The notes below the pieces were generated by a model, which saw nothing but the letters and a program-made list of their open reading frames with translations, searched no databases and had not been told where the DNA came from. Shown here in pieces: positions 1 through 11,639 of a DNA stretch of 64,000 bases; the stretch's first letter is position 1; every line of letters begins with the position of its first letter. This DNA is from Lolium rigidum (taxonomy: Eukaryota > Streptophyta > Magnoliopsida > Poales > Poaceae), in the NCBI RefSeq assembly GCF_022539505.1, contig NC_061514.1:337573090-337637089 (forward strand), written 5' to 3'. A program made the translations under genes and the position numbers.

Positions 1-1292
1 CTAGGGGGCCGCGCCGCCTATGGTGTGGCCCCCTCGTCCGGCCCCCGACTCGCCCTTCCGCCTACTTAAAGCCTCCGTCGCGAAACCCACGAGGCGAAAA
101 ACCACGATACGGAAAACCTTGCGAGACGCCGCCGCCGCCGATCCCATCTCGGGGGATTACGGAGATCTCCTCCGGCACCCTGCCGGAGAGGGGATTCATC
201 TCCCGGAGGACTCTACACCGCCATGGTCGCCTCCGGAGTGATGAGTGAGTAGTTCACCCCTGGACTATGGGTCCATAGCAGTAGCTAGATGGTTGTCTTC
301 TCCTCATTGTGCTTCATTGTTGGATCTTGTGAGCTGCCTAACATGATCAAGATCATCTATACGTAATACTATATGTTGTGTTTGTCGGGATCCGATGGAT
401 AGAGAATACCATGTCATGTTAATTATCAAGTTGTTATACATGTGTTGTTTATGATCTTGCATGCTCTCCGTTTCTAGTAGAGGCTCGGCCAAGTTTTTAC
501 TTTTAACTCCAAGAGGGAGTACTTATGCTCGATAGTGGGTTCATGCACGCATTGACACCTGGGACGATGATGAGAAAGTTCTAAGGTTGTGTTGTGTTGT
601 TGCCACTAGGGATAAAACATTGGCGCTATGTCCGAGGATGTAGTTGTTGATTACATTACGCACCATACTTAATGCAATTGTCCGTTGCTTTGCAACTTAA
701 TACTGGAAGGGGTTCGGATGATAACTCTGAAGGTGGACTTTTTAGGCATAGATGCGGTTGGATGGCGGTCTATGTACTTTGTCGTAATGCTCAATTAAAT
801 CTCACTATACTTATCATGTCATGTATGTGCATTGTTATGCCCTCTCTATTTGTCAATTGCCCGACTGTAATTTGTTCACCCAACATGCTTTTATCTTATG
901 GGAGAGACACCTCTAGTGAGCTGTGGACCCCGGTCCATTCTTTTAATACTTGAAATACAAATCTGTTGCAATACTTGTTTTACTTGTTTTCTCTGCAAAC
1001 AATCATCTTCCACACAATACGGTTAATCCTTTGTTACGGCAAGCCGGTGAGATTGACAACCTCACTCTGTTTCGTTGGGGCAAAGTACTTTGGTTGTGTT
1101 GTGCGGGTTCCACGTTGGCGCCGGAATCTACGGTGTTGCGCCGCACTACATCCCGCCGCCATCAACCTTCAACGTGCTTCTTGACTCCTACTGGTTCGAT
1201 TAAACCTTGGTTTCTAACGAGGGAAACTTGCCGCTGTGCGCATCACACCTTCCTCTTGGGGTTCCCAACGGACGTGTCAACTACACGCATCA
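1..1292 (+). repeat. 5' LTR (window-truncated)
   Basis: This matches the right LTR (6243-7849) almost base for base, ending in the same CACGCATCA terminus. Compared with that copy, roughly 310 bp of its start lies left of the window. Confidence 0.88.
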
Positions 1293-1302
1293 AGCAAATT
1301 TA

Positions 1303-1320
1303 CGGCGCCGTTGCCGGGGA
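1303..1320 (+). other. Primer-binding site, tRNA-Asp type
   Basis: GGCGCCGTTGCCGGGGA is complementary to the 3' end of plant tRNA-Asp (GTC). The first T of the usual TGG is changed to C here. It starts about 10 bp inside the LTR end, the position used to prime minus-strand DNA. Confidence 0.75.
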
Positions 1321-1547
1321 GATCAAGACACGCTGCAAGGGGAGTCTCCACTTCTCAATCTCTTTACTTTGTTTTTGTCTTGCTTTATTTTATTTACTAC
1401 TTTGTTTGCTGCACTTATATCAAAACACAAAAAAATTAGTTGCTAGCTTTACTTTATTTACTTGTCTTGTTTGCTATATCAAAAACACAAAAAAATTAGT
1501 TTACTTGCATTTACTTTATCTAGTTTGCTTTATTTACTATTGCTAAA

Positions 1548-2585
1548 ATGGCCAACCCTGAAAATACTAAGTTGTGTGACTTCACTAGCACAAATAATAA
1601 TGATTTCTTATGCACACCTATTGCTCCACCTGCTACTACAGCGGAATTCTTTGAAATTAAACCTGCTTTACTTAATCTTGTTATGCGAGAGCAATTTTCA
1701 AGTGTTAGTTCGATGATGCTTGCTGCCCATCTCAATAATTTTGTTGAACTATGTGAGATGCAAAAATATAAAGATGTAGATGGTGACATTATAAAATTAA
1801 AATTGTTCCCTTTCTCATTAAGAGGAAGAGCTAAAGATTGGTTGCTATCTCTGCCTAAGAATAGTATTGATTCATGGACTAAATGCAAGGATGCTTTTAT
1901 TGGTAGATATTATCCCCCTGCTAAAATTATATCTTTGAGGAGTAGCATAATGAATTTTAAACAATTGGATAATGAACATGTTGCTCAAGCTTGGGAAAGA
2001 ATGAAATCTCTGGTTAAAAATTGCCCAACCCATGGACTGACTACTTGGATGATCATCCAAACCTTCTATGCAGGACTAAATTTTTCTTCGCGGAATTTAT
2101 TGGATTCAGCTGCTGGAGGTACCTTTATGTCCATCACTCTTGGTGAAGCAACAAAGCTTCTTGATAATATGATGGTTAATTACTACGAATGGCACACGGA
2201 AAGAGCTCCACAAGGTAAGAAGGTAAATTCTGTTGAAGAATCCTCTTCCTTGAGTGATAAGATTGATGCTATTATGTCTATGCTTGTTAATGGTAGGACT
2301 AATGTTGATCCTAATAATGTTCCGCTAGCTTCATTGGTTGCTCAAAATTCTAGACCACATCCTGCTAATGGTAATTCTTATGGTAGATATGTTTCACCTA
2401 ATGAGGAAAAGATGTTAGAAATTGAAAGGTCCACCAAGAGCTTTATGCAATCACAGTATGAGCAAAATAAATTGTTTACTAAAACTATGAATGAGCAATC
2501 TACCTTGTTGAAGAAAATAGGAAATCAACTTGAAAATCTGAATATGGAGATTTACGGGTTGCAAACTAAACTTGCAAATGCTTGA
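1548..2585 (+). CDS. Gag protein of the Sabrina-like element
   Basis: This 345-residue ORF starts at the first ATG after the non-coding leader. Residues about 60-200 look like the Retrotrans_gag capsid domain, with the typical stretch around GRAKDWLLSLP, a following YYPP and AQAWERMKSL. The protein would form the virus-like particle. The C-terminal part is polar and predicted coiled coil. The frame stops at 2585, but the same protein appears to continue in the +1 frame from 2572 (protease ORF). A 1-nt indel or a frameshift therefore separates the two. The sequence is A+T-rich compared with the LTR. Confidence 0.8.
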   Translation: MANPENTKLCDFTSTNNNDFLCTPIAPPATTAEFFEIKPALLNLVMREQFSSVSSMMLAAHLNNFVELCEMQKYKDVDGDIIKLKLFPFSLRGRAKDWLLSLPKNSIDSWTKCKDAFIGRYYPPAKIISLRSSIMNFKQLDNEHVAQAWERMKSLVKNCPTHGLTTWMIIQTFYAGLNFSSRNLLDSAAGGTFMSITLGEATKLLDNMMVNYYEWHTERAPQGKKVNSVEESSSLSDKIDAIMSMLVNGRTNVDPNNVPLASLVAQNSRPHPANGNSYGRYVSPNEEKMLEIERSTKSFMQSQYEQNKLFTKTMNEQSTLLKKIGNQLENLNMEIYGLQTKLANA

Positions 2586-3651
2586 AGACCGAATCTCATA
2601 CATGTACGCGTCACAATCTTCTTTAATTAATAAAATGGCTGCTAAACCTGATGATATTGAAAATAAAATTGTTACTACAGCAAATGCCATCCAAGTTAGA
2701 ATTAATGAGAATATAAAATTAATGGCTGAACTGCGTGCTAGGTGGGATAGAGAAGAAAATGAAAAACTAGCTAAAAAGGAAAATGTAGCTAAAGTTTGGA
2801 CTATTACCACCACTAGCAATGTTAATGATTCATATGTTGCTGCACCTCCTACTATCAATGGTAAAATAATTGGTGTTAGCAATGCTTCTACTCCTAGTGC
2901 AAAGCGCGCAAAATTACTCGAAACTGCTAAAACTGCTGAAATTGCCTGTGATAAAGCTGCTGAAATTTTTTCCAACCTTGGGGATGATAATCCCATTGCT
3001 TTGGATTGTAATGATTTAGATTTTGATGATTGCCACATCTCTGAAGTTATAAAGTTCTTGCAAAAACTTGCTAAAAGTCCCAATGCTAGTGCTATAAATT
3101 TGGCTTTCACAAAACATATTACAAATGCTCTCATAAAAGCTAGAGAAGAGAAACTAAAACTTGAAACTTCTATTCCTAGAAAGCTAGAGGATGGTTGGGA
3201 GCCCATCATTAAAATGAGAGTCAAAGATTTTGATTGTAATGCCTTGTGTGATCTTGGTGCAAGTATTTCTGTTATGCCTAAAAAAGTCTATGATATGCTT
3301 GACTTGCCACGATTGAAGAATTGTTATTTGGATGTTAATCTCACTGATAATGCTAAAAAGAAACCTTTGGGGAAAGTTGATAATATTCATATTATGGTTA
3401 ACAATAACCTTGTCCCCGTTGATTTTGTTGTCTTGGATATTGAATGCAATGCATCTTGCCCCATTATATTGGGAAGACCTTTTCTTCGAACCGTTGGTGC
3501 TACTATTGATATGAAGGAAGGTAATATTAAATATCAATTTCCTCTCAAGAAAGGTATGGAACACTTCCCTATAAAGAGAATAAAGTTACCTTATGATTCT
3601 ATCATTAGAACAAATTATGATGTTGATGCTTCGTCTCTTGATGTTACTTGA
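2572..3651 (+). CDS. Gag C-terminus plus retropepsin-like protease
   Basis: This 359-residue ORF is in the +1 frame relative to the gag ORF and overlaps its end by 14 nt. Its first third continues the coiled-coil style of gag. From about residue 215 it reads as a plant retroelement aspartic protease: the CDLGAS motif stands at the catalytic Asp position, followed by a hydrophobic strand and an ILGRPFL motif near the domain end. DLG rather than DTG is common in this plant group. No reverse transcriptase follows, so the polyprotein ends after the protease. The upstream frame change means that, as read, no fused Gag-Pro is made without frameshifting. Confidence 0.75.
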   Translation: MQMLEDRISYMYASQSSLINKMAAKPDDIENKIVTTANAIQVRINENIKLMAELRARWDREENEKLAKKENVAKVWTITTTSNVNDSYVAAPPTINGKIIGVSNASTPSAKRAKLLETAKTAEIACDKAAEIFSNLGDDNPIALDCNDLDFDDCHISEVIKFLQKLAKSPNASAINLAFTKHITNALIKAREEKLKLETSIPRKLEDGWEPIIKMRVKDFDCNALCDLGASISVMPKKVYDMLDLPRLKNCYLDVNLTDNAKKKPLGKVDNIHIMVNNNLVPVDFVVLDIECNASCPIILGRPFLRTVGATIDMKEGNIKYQFPLKKGMEHFPIKRIKLPYDSIIRTNYDVDASSLDVT

Positions 3652-6242
3652 GTTACACTTTCTGCGCCTAGCTGAAAGGCGTTAAAGAAAAGCGCTTATG
3701 GGAGACAACCCATGTTTTTACTACAGTACTTTTGTTTTATATTTGTGTCTTGGAAGTTGTTTACTACTGTAGCAACCTCTCCTTATCTTAGTTTTGAGTT
3801 TTGTTGTGCCAAGTAAAGTCTTTGATAGAAAAGTAAGTACTAGATTTGGATTACTGCGCAGTTCCAGATTTCTTTGTTGTCACGAATCTGGGTCTATCTC
3901 CCTGTAGGTAGCTCAGAAAATTACGCCAATTTACGAGCATGATCCTCAGATATGTACGCAACTTTCATTCAATTTGAGCATTTTCGTTTGAGCAAGTCTG
4001 GTGGCCTAATAAAATCCATCTTTACGGACTGTTCTGTTTTGACAGATTCTGTCTTTTATTTCGCATTGCCTCTTTTGCTATGTTGGATGAATTTCTTTGA
4101 TCCACTAATGTCCAGTAGCTTTATGCAATGTACAGAAGTGTTAAGAATGATTGTGTCACCTCTGAACATGTGAATTTTTATTATGCACTAACCCTCTAAT
4201 GAGTTGTTTCGAGTTTGGTGTGGAGGAAGTTTTCAAGGATCAAGAGAGGAGTATGATGCAATATGATTAAGGAGAGTGAAAGCTCTAAGCTTGGGGATGC
4301 CCCGGTGGTTCACCCCTGCATATATTAAGAAGACTCAAGCGTCTAAGCTTGGGGATGCCCAAGGCATCCCCTTCTTCATCGACAACATTATCAGGTTCCT
4401 TCCCTGAAACTATATTTTTATTCGGCCACATCTTATGTACTTTGCTTGGAGCGTCGGTTTGTTCTTGTTTTTTGTTTTGTTTGAATAAAATGGATCCTAG
4501 CATTCACTTTATGGGAGAGAGACACGCTCCGCTGTTGCATATGGACAAATATGTCCTTAGGCTCTACTCATAGTATTCATGGCGAAGTTTCTTCTTCGTT
4601 AAATTGTTATATGGTTGGAATTGGAAAATGATACATGTAGTAACTCTAAAATGTCTTGGATAATTTGATACTTGGCAATTGTTGTGCTCATGTTTAAGCT
4701 CTTGCATCATATACTTTGCACCCATTAATGAAGAAATACTTAGAGCTTGCTAATTTGGTTTGCATATTTGGTTTCTCTAGAGTCTAGATAACATCTAGTA
4801 TTGAGTTTTGAACAACAAGGAAGACGGTATGGAGTCTTATAATGTTTACCATATGTCTTTTATGTGAGTTTTGTTGTACCGTTCATCCTTGTGTTTGTTT
4901 CAAATAGCCTTGCTAGCCTAAACCTTGTATCGAGAGGGAATACTTCTCATGCATCCAAAATCCTTGAGCCAACCACTATGCCATTTGTGTCCACCATACC
5001 TACCTACTACATGGTATTTATCCGCCATTCCAAAGTAAATTGCTTGAGTGCTACCTTTAAAATTCCATCATTCACCTTTGCAATATATAGCTCATGGGAC
5101 AAATAGCTTAAAAACTATTGTGGTATTGAATATGTACTTATGCACTTTATCTCTTATTAAGTTGCTTGTTGAGCGATAACCATGTTTACGGGGACGCCAT
5201 CAACTATTCTTTGTTGGATATCATGTGAGTTGCTATGCATGTCCGTCTTGTCCGAAGCAAGAGAGATCTACCACCTTCATGGTTGGAGCATGCATATTGT
5301 TAGAGAAGAACTTTGGGCCGCTAACTAAAGCCATGATTCATGGTGGAAGTTTCGGTTTGGACATATATCCTCAATCTCATATGAGAATAATAATTGTTGC
5401 CACATGCTTATGCATTAAAGAGGAGTCCATTATCTGTTGTCCATGTTGTCCCGGTATGGATGTCTAAGTTGAGAATAATCAAAAGCGAGAAATCCAAAAT
5501 GCGAGCTTTCTCCTTAGACCTTTGTACAGGCGGCATGTTGGTACCCCATTGTGACACTTGGTCAAAACATGTGCATTGCAAAGATCCGGTAGTCCAAGTT
5601 AATTAGGACAAGGTGCGGGCACTATTAGTATACTATGCATGAGACTTGCAACTTGTAAGATATAATGTACATAACTCATATGCTTTATTACTACCGTTGA
5701 CAAAATTGTTTCATGTTTTCAAAATAAAAGCTCTAGCACAAATATAGAAATCGATGCTTTCCTCTTTGAAGGACCATTCTCTTTACTTTTATGTTGAGTC
5801 GAGTTCACCTATTTCTCTCCACCTCAAGAAGCAAACACTTGTGTGAAGCTGTGCATTGATTCCTACATATTTGCATATTGTACTTGTTATATTACTCTAT
5901 GTTGACAATTATCCATGAGATATACATGTTACAAGTTGAAAGCAACCGCTGAAACTTAATCTTCCTTTGTGTTGCTTCAATGCCTTTACTTTGATTTATT
6001 GCTTTATGAGTTAACTCTTATGCAAGACTTATTAATACTTGTCTTGAAGTACTATTCATGAAAAGTCTTTGCTATATGATTCACTTGTTTACTCATGTCA
6101 TCACCATTGTTTTGATCGCTGCATCCACTACATATGTTTACAAATAGTATGATCAAGGTTATGATGGCATATCACTTCAGAAATTATCTTTGTTATCGTT
6201 TTACCCTGCTCGGGACGAGCGAGAACTAAGCTTGGGGATGCT
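3652..6242 (+). other. Non-coding 3' interior and polypurine tract of the Sabrina-like element
   Basis: No protein family is recognisable in this 2.6 kb. The same sequence recurs inverted at 24312-26387, for example the block around 4920-5100 matches 25450-25670. The segment ends in the purine-rich AAGCTTGGGGATGCT (6228-6242), the plus-strand priming tract next to the right LTR. Confidence 0.75.
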
Positions 6243-7849
6243 TGATACGTCTCCGACGTATCGATAATTTCTTATGTTCTATGCCATATTATTGATGATA
6301 CCTACATGTTTTATGCACACTTTATGTCATATTCGTGCATTTTACGGAACTAACCTATTAACAAGATGCCGAAGTGCCGGTTCTGTTTTACTGCTGTTTT
6401 TGGTTTCAGAAATCCTAGTAACGAAATATTCTCGGAATTGGACGAAACGAAGACCCAGGGGCCTATTTTTCCACAGAGCTTCCAGAAGACCGAAGAACAC
6501 ACGAAGTGGGGCCACGAGGTGGCCAAACCACATGGCGGCGCGACCCAGGGGGGGCCCGCGCCGCCCTATGGTGTGGCCCCTCGTCTGGCCCCCGACTCTG
6601 CCCTTCCGCCTACTTAAAGCCTCCGTCGCGAAACCCCTGAGGCGAAAAACCACGATACGGAAAACCTTGCGAGACGCCGCCGCCGCCGATCCCATCTCGG
6701 GGGATTACGGAGATCTCCTCCGGCACCCTGCCGGAGAGGGGATTCATCTCCCGGAGGACTCTACACCGCCATGGTCGCCTCCGGAGTGATGAGTGAGTAG
6801 TTCACCCCTGGACTATGGGTCCATAGAAGTAGCTAGATGGTTGTCTTCTCCTCATTGTGCTTCATTGTTGGATCTTGTGAGCTGCCTAACATGATCAAGA
6901 TCATCTATCTGTAATACTATATGTTGTGTTTGTCGGGATCCGATGGATAGAGAATACCATGTCATGTTAATTATCAAGTTGTTATACATGTGTTGTTTAT
7001 GATCTTGCATGCTCTCCGTTTCTAGTAGAGGCTCGATCTGGCCAAGTTTTTACTTTTAACTCCAAGAGGGAGTACTTATGCTCGATAGTGGGTTCATGCC
7101 TGCATTGACACCAGGACGATGACGAGAAAGTTCTAAGGTTGTGTTGTGCTTGTTGCCACTAGGGATAAAACATTGGCGCTATGTCCGAGGATGTAGTTGT
7201 TGATTACATTACGCACCATACTTAATGCAATTGTCTGTTGCTTTGCAACTTAATACTTGGAAGGGGTTCGGATGATAACTCTGAAGGTGGACTTTTTAGG
7301 CATAGATGCGGTTGGATGGCGGTCTATGTACTTTGTCGTAATGCCCAATTAAATCTCACTATACTTATCATGTCATGTATGTGCATTGTTATGCCCTCTC
7401 TATTTTTCAATTGCCCGACTGTAATTTGTTCACCCAACATGCTTTTATCTTATGGGAGAGACACCTCTAGTGAGCTGTGGACCCCGGTCCATTCTTTTAA
7501 TACTTGAAATAAAAATCTGCTTGCAATACTTGTTTTACTTGTTTTCTCTGCAAACAATCATCTTCCACACAATACGGTTAATCCTTTGTTACGGCAAGCC
7601 GGTGAGATTGACAACCTCACTTGTTTCGTTGGGGCAAAGTACTTTGGTTGTGTTGTGCGGGTTCCACGTTGGCGCCGGAATCTGCGGTGTTGCGCCGCAC
7701 TACATCCCGCCGCCATCAACCTTCAACGTGCTTCTTGACTCCCTACTTGGTTCGATTAAACCTTGGTTTCTAACTGAGGGAAACTTGCCGCTGTGCGCAT
7801 CACACCTTCCTCTTGGGGTTCCCAACGGACGTGTCAACTACACGCATCA
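6243..7849 (+). repeat. 3' LTR of the Sabrina-like element
   Basis: 1607 bp, from TGATACGTCTCCGACGTATC after the polypurine tract to CACGCATCA. The right boundary is fixed by the 5' LTR end at 1292 and by the Copia reading frame resuming at 7850. Confidence 0.9.
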
Positions 7850-10186
7850 CGGTGTAATCCCACCATTTCCATCCTTCAACAGCTTGATGTTTAAGATTAC
7901 ATCAGCAACCCCAAGATCCTTCATCTCAAAGCAGCGAGATAAGAAATCCTTGGTCTTCTTGATGATATTCAGGTTGGTTCCGAAAATCGGTATATCATCG
8001 ACGTACAAGCAAAGAATGACTCCTTCGCTCCCACCATGGCGATAGTACACACATTTATCGGCTTCATTTACAACAAAGCCTTCGGCAGTTAAAGTTCTTT
8101 CGAACTTCTCATGCCACTTGCTTAGGTGCTTGCTTGAGACCATATAGAGACTTCAACAATTTGCACACCTTTCCTTCTTGACCATTTACTACAAATCCAT
8201 CTGGCTGGTCCATGTAAATTTCCTCATCCAACTCTCCATTTAGGAAAGCTGTCTTAACATCCATTTGATGAATGAGAAGACCGTATGAGGGAGACAGTGA
8301 TAGTAGTACTCTAATGGTAGTCAATCTAGCTACAGGTGAGTAGGTATCAAAGAAGTCTTCACCTTCCTTTTGTGTATAACCCTTGGCCACAAGCCGTGCC
8401 TTGTACTTTTCAATTGTACCATCAGGCCTAAGCTTCTTCTTAAACACCCATTTACATCCTACGGGTTTGCACCCATAAGGACGATCAGTAATCTCCCAAG
8501 TTCCATTAGCCAAAATGGAGTCCATCTCACTTCGGACAGCTTCCTTCCAATAGTCAGCATCTGGAGATGCATAGGCTTCTGAAATAGAAGTGGGAGTGTC
8601 ATCCACGAGATACACAATGAAATCATTACCAAAGGACTTTGCAGTCCTCTGTCTCTTACTCTTTTAGGAACTTCATTGTTATCCTCCTCAAGATTCTCAA
8701 GGTGTTCTATCGGAATGGTGAATTCAGGAATTGTAGCAAATTCCTGGATAGATGTACTAGGCATCCCCTGATTCGATGAGCTAGGCATATCCTTCATGGG
8801 AAATATATCCTCAAAGAAAGTCGCATCATTCGACTCCATGATTGTACCAACATGCATGTAGGATACCTTAGACTTTACTATCAAGAATCTATAGCCAATG
8901 CTATGAAAAGCATAGCCCAGAAAAACACAATCAACAGTTTTTGGTCCAAGCTTGCGCTTCTTGGGAATTGGCACATTGACTTTGGCCAAACATCCCCAAG
9001 TCCGTAGGTAAGAGAGTTTCAATCTTTTCTTCTCCCATTCCTCGAATGGAGTTATCTCCTTATTCTTTGTGGGAACTCGGTTTAGGACATGACATGCAGT
9101 CAATATCGCCTCCCCCCACCATGCCTTGGAGAGACCCGATGTGTCTAACATGGCGTTAACCAAATCAGTTAGAGTGCGGTTCTTTCTTTCGGCCACCCCA
9201 TTTGACTGAGGTGAGTAGGGAGGCGTCCTCTCATGGATTATACCATGCTCTGCACAAAATGAGTCAAACTCATTGGAGAAATACTCTCCACCACGATCAG
9301 ACCTAAGTCGCTTGATCTTTCGTTCAAGTTAATTTTCTGTTTCAGCTTTATAGATTTTGAAGAAACTTAACGCTTCATCCTTCGATTTCAGAAGATACAC
9401 ATAATAATATCTAGTTGAGTCATCAATCAACGTCATGAAGTATTTCTTTCCACCTTTTGTCAACACACCATTCATCTCGCAAATATCTGAATGTATGAGT
9501 TCTAGAGGTGCCAAATTTCTTACCTCCGCGATCGTATGAGACTTGCGAGGTTGCTTAGCTTGAACACACACTTGGCACTTAGAACCCTTTACATTAGTGA
9601 AACTTGGGATTAAATTCAGTTTAGCTAGCCGCGTCATACAACCAAAATTAACATGACAAAGACGTGAATGCCAAACATTTGTCTCAATGTTGGTGCAAAT
9701 ATGATTAACAACTTTATTACAAACGTCTGACAGGGATAGGCGGAACAAACCTCCGCACTCATAGCCTTTACCAACAAAAGTTCCAAATTTTGACACAACA
9801 AATTTATTGGACTCAAACACAATCTTGTAGCCATCACGACACATAAGCGATCCGCTAACAAGATTTTTATTGATAGAAGGGACATGATGCATGTTCTTCA
9901 CGCGCACGATCTTCCCCGAAGTGAACTTCAGATCGACCGTACCAACACCACGCATAGTAGCATGCGAGCCGTTGCCCATCAACACGGAGGAAGTCCCTGC
10001 GACCTGATAAGAAGAAAACATGGAGATATCAGCATAAACGTGTACATTGGCACCTGTGTCAATCCACCATTCAGGATAATGACATATTGAAAGGATAGTA
10101 GGAAATATACCATACCCGGCATCCTTCAGTGTCTCTAATGACAACATTGGCAGTCTTGCTGCCCTTTCCTTGCTGAGGCTTGTCAA
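7850..10186 (-). pseudogene. Copia pol remnant: protease, integrase and reverse transcriptase
   Basis: In coding order: a gag-pre-integrase segment with WHSRLCHVNFG and CQVCVQAKQ (about 9750-9550), the integrase core with LELIHSDICEMNG and the SPQSNGVAERKNR block (9500-9170), the reverse transcriptase with a [14 protein letters not shown] segment (8400) and the YVDD catalytic box (about 7995). A TAA at 9329-9331 breaks the integrase; the frame continues on the other side, so this is a nonsense change, probably CAA to TAA. A frameshift near 8140 separates two reverse transcriptase pieces, and another separates integrase from reverse transcriptase near 8600. The frame stops at 7850 because another element inserted there. 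Confidence 0.85.
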
Positions 10187-11010
10187 AGCAGTTTGGGCAA
10201 TTGGGAGCCCAATTCAGGATCACCACAGACGTGGCATACTCCTTTCTTCTTATCGGTCTTACTTTTGAAATTGGTAGACTGTGAGGCCTTGTTCTTCCCA
10301 TCAAATTTTCCTTTGCCATCATACTTGTTCTTGTTCTTGGACTTGTAGGATTGGAAGTTCTTCTTCCGTACCAAGTTGGCACTAGAACCTCCCTCAACAC
10401 CTCGAGCACGTGTGTCTTTTGCCCTTGCCTTTTCTTCCACGTCAAGAGACCCAATGAGATCCGTAGTGGAAAACTCTTGTCTCTTGTGCTTCAGAGAAGT
10501 AGCAAAATTCCTCCATGAAGGAGGAATCTTGGCAATGATACCTCCGGCAATAAACTTGTCCAGCAACGCACAAGTGAACTGCTCAAGTTCCTTAGCAATG
10601 GACTGTATCTCATGAGCCTGCTTAACGATGGAGCGCTCATTAGTCATCTTGAAGTCATAAAATTGTTCCATTCCATACAGTTCACTGCCCGCATCCGAGA
10701 CCCAAACTTGGTCTCGATTGCGTCCCACATATCCTTGCCCGTAGAGATGGACAAATATGAGTCAACAATGTTCTCGCCAAGAACGCTGATGATATCACCC
10801 CTCAGAAGGGTGTCGGCATCCTCAAAAGCTTTCTCCTCGAGGGGAGTAAGCTCTCCTTTAGGCTTGCCCTTAGTGGCGTCAAAGCATCTCATGGTTGTAA
10901 GCCAGAGAATAGCTCTCGCACGCCACCTCTTGTAATTCACGCCCTCGAAAGGAGGAGGCTTAAGAGATGAAGCAAAGCTAACCGAGGAATAATGCCTATA
11001 AGGTTTTTGG
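10130..11010 (-). pseudogene. Copia gag remnant
   Basis: Reading leftward, the segment contains the Copia gag start (SLKPPPFEGVNYKRWRAR), then GKDMWDAIETKFG, a frameshift near 10690, and a Lys-rich nucleocapsid ending in a CCHC zinc knuckle. A second frameshift splits the knuckle: CHVCGDPE is in one frame and APNCPNC in another (about 10190-10240). No initiating Met is seen just upstream of the conserved start, so it is probably mutated. Confidence 0.8.
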
Positions 11011-11012
11011 AT

Positions 11013-11639
11013 TGTTGAATATATTAGCAAATTTCTCCATGATTTAATCAAATAAAACAGTAGATAAAACATGACTAAAAAGTTTGAGACTAAACTAGTC
11101 ATGCAAATCACCATAGAATAAAGGAGCAACAAGTCTACTGAGTGGTAGGCGCATATGGTGTTGTGTCTCATCGTGTATCTCTGGAGAGGAGCGACCTCTT
11201 TTATACAGAGAGAGAAGCTGAATAGGCCACGCGAGGACATGAAACGAAGGGCCAGGGAGGTAAACCAAACAGGCAGCAGCCGAAGCTGAACAGCCTAGCG
11301 TCTGTTCATATACCCGTTCATGAGTGGCAAAAAGAAAGAGAGAGAGGCTCGAGGCTCGAGGCATTCCCGCAAGGTGTGTCGTGTCGAGGCGAGCGGCGGC
11401 GTCGTCGGAGGAGGAGCGCGCGTGTGGTCAGCTCCTATTTCCTCCTATTATTTCTCTCTTACAAAAGGTATGAAGAGCTCCCATTATAAGCTGCTCCAAC
11501 TCTTCTTCAACTAGCAATGTGGGACTAAACTTTTGTCCCATCCCTGCCATGCATGAATGGGCCATGCCGGCCTCTGGGATTTATTAGTAATTTCTGGAAT
11601 ATTTATTGTGTTGATTCAATATGGGCCAAAATTCCAACA
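11013..11639 (-). repeat. Copia 5' LTR (inner edge uncertain)
   Basis: On the minus strand this begins TGTTGGAATTTTGGCCC, a typical Triticeae Copia LTR start, and has a TATAAAAG box at about 11200. The inner end is placed at a CAACA terminus at 11013, but no tRNA-Met primer site follows, so that boundary is tentative. The expected target duplication is TTATT at 11640-11644; its partner is off-window. Confidence 0.6.

Larger units (their letters stand above)
1..7849 (+). mobile_element. Sabrina-like gypsy LTR retrotransposon, 5' end outside the window
   Basis: This element has a right LTR at 6243-7849, a left LTR cut by the window edge, a tRNA-Asp primer site, gag and protease ORFs, and a polypurine tract directly before the right LTR. 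No reverse transcriptase, RNase H or integrase is visible, so it would depend on proteins from another element. About 2.6 kb of the interior is non-coding. It inserted into the reverse transcriptase region of a minus-strand Copia element, whose reading frame resumes at 7850. The expected 5-bp target duplication is CGGTG (7850-7854), but its partner is off-window. The Sabrina name is recalled from memory; the gypsy placement is firm from the gag and primer site. Confidence 0.85.
7850..11639 (-). mobile_element. Copia LTR retrotransposon, 5' part, decayed and split by the Sabrina-like element
   Basis: On the minus strand the order is LTR (11639 to about 11013), gag, protease/gag-pre-integrase, integrase and reverse transcriptase, which is the Copia order. 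The 3' part (end of reverse transcriptase, RNase H and 3' LTR) lies beyond the Sabrina-like element, off-window to the left. At least two frameshifts and one nonsense change are visible, so it is not functional. Confidence 0.85.
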
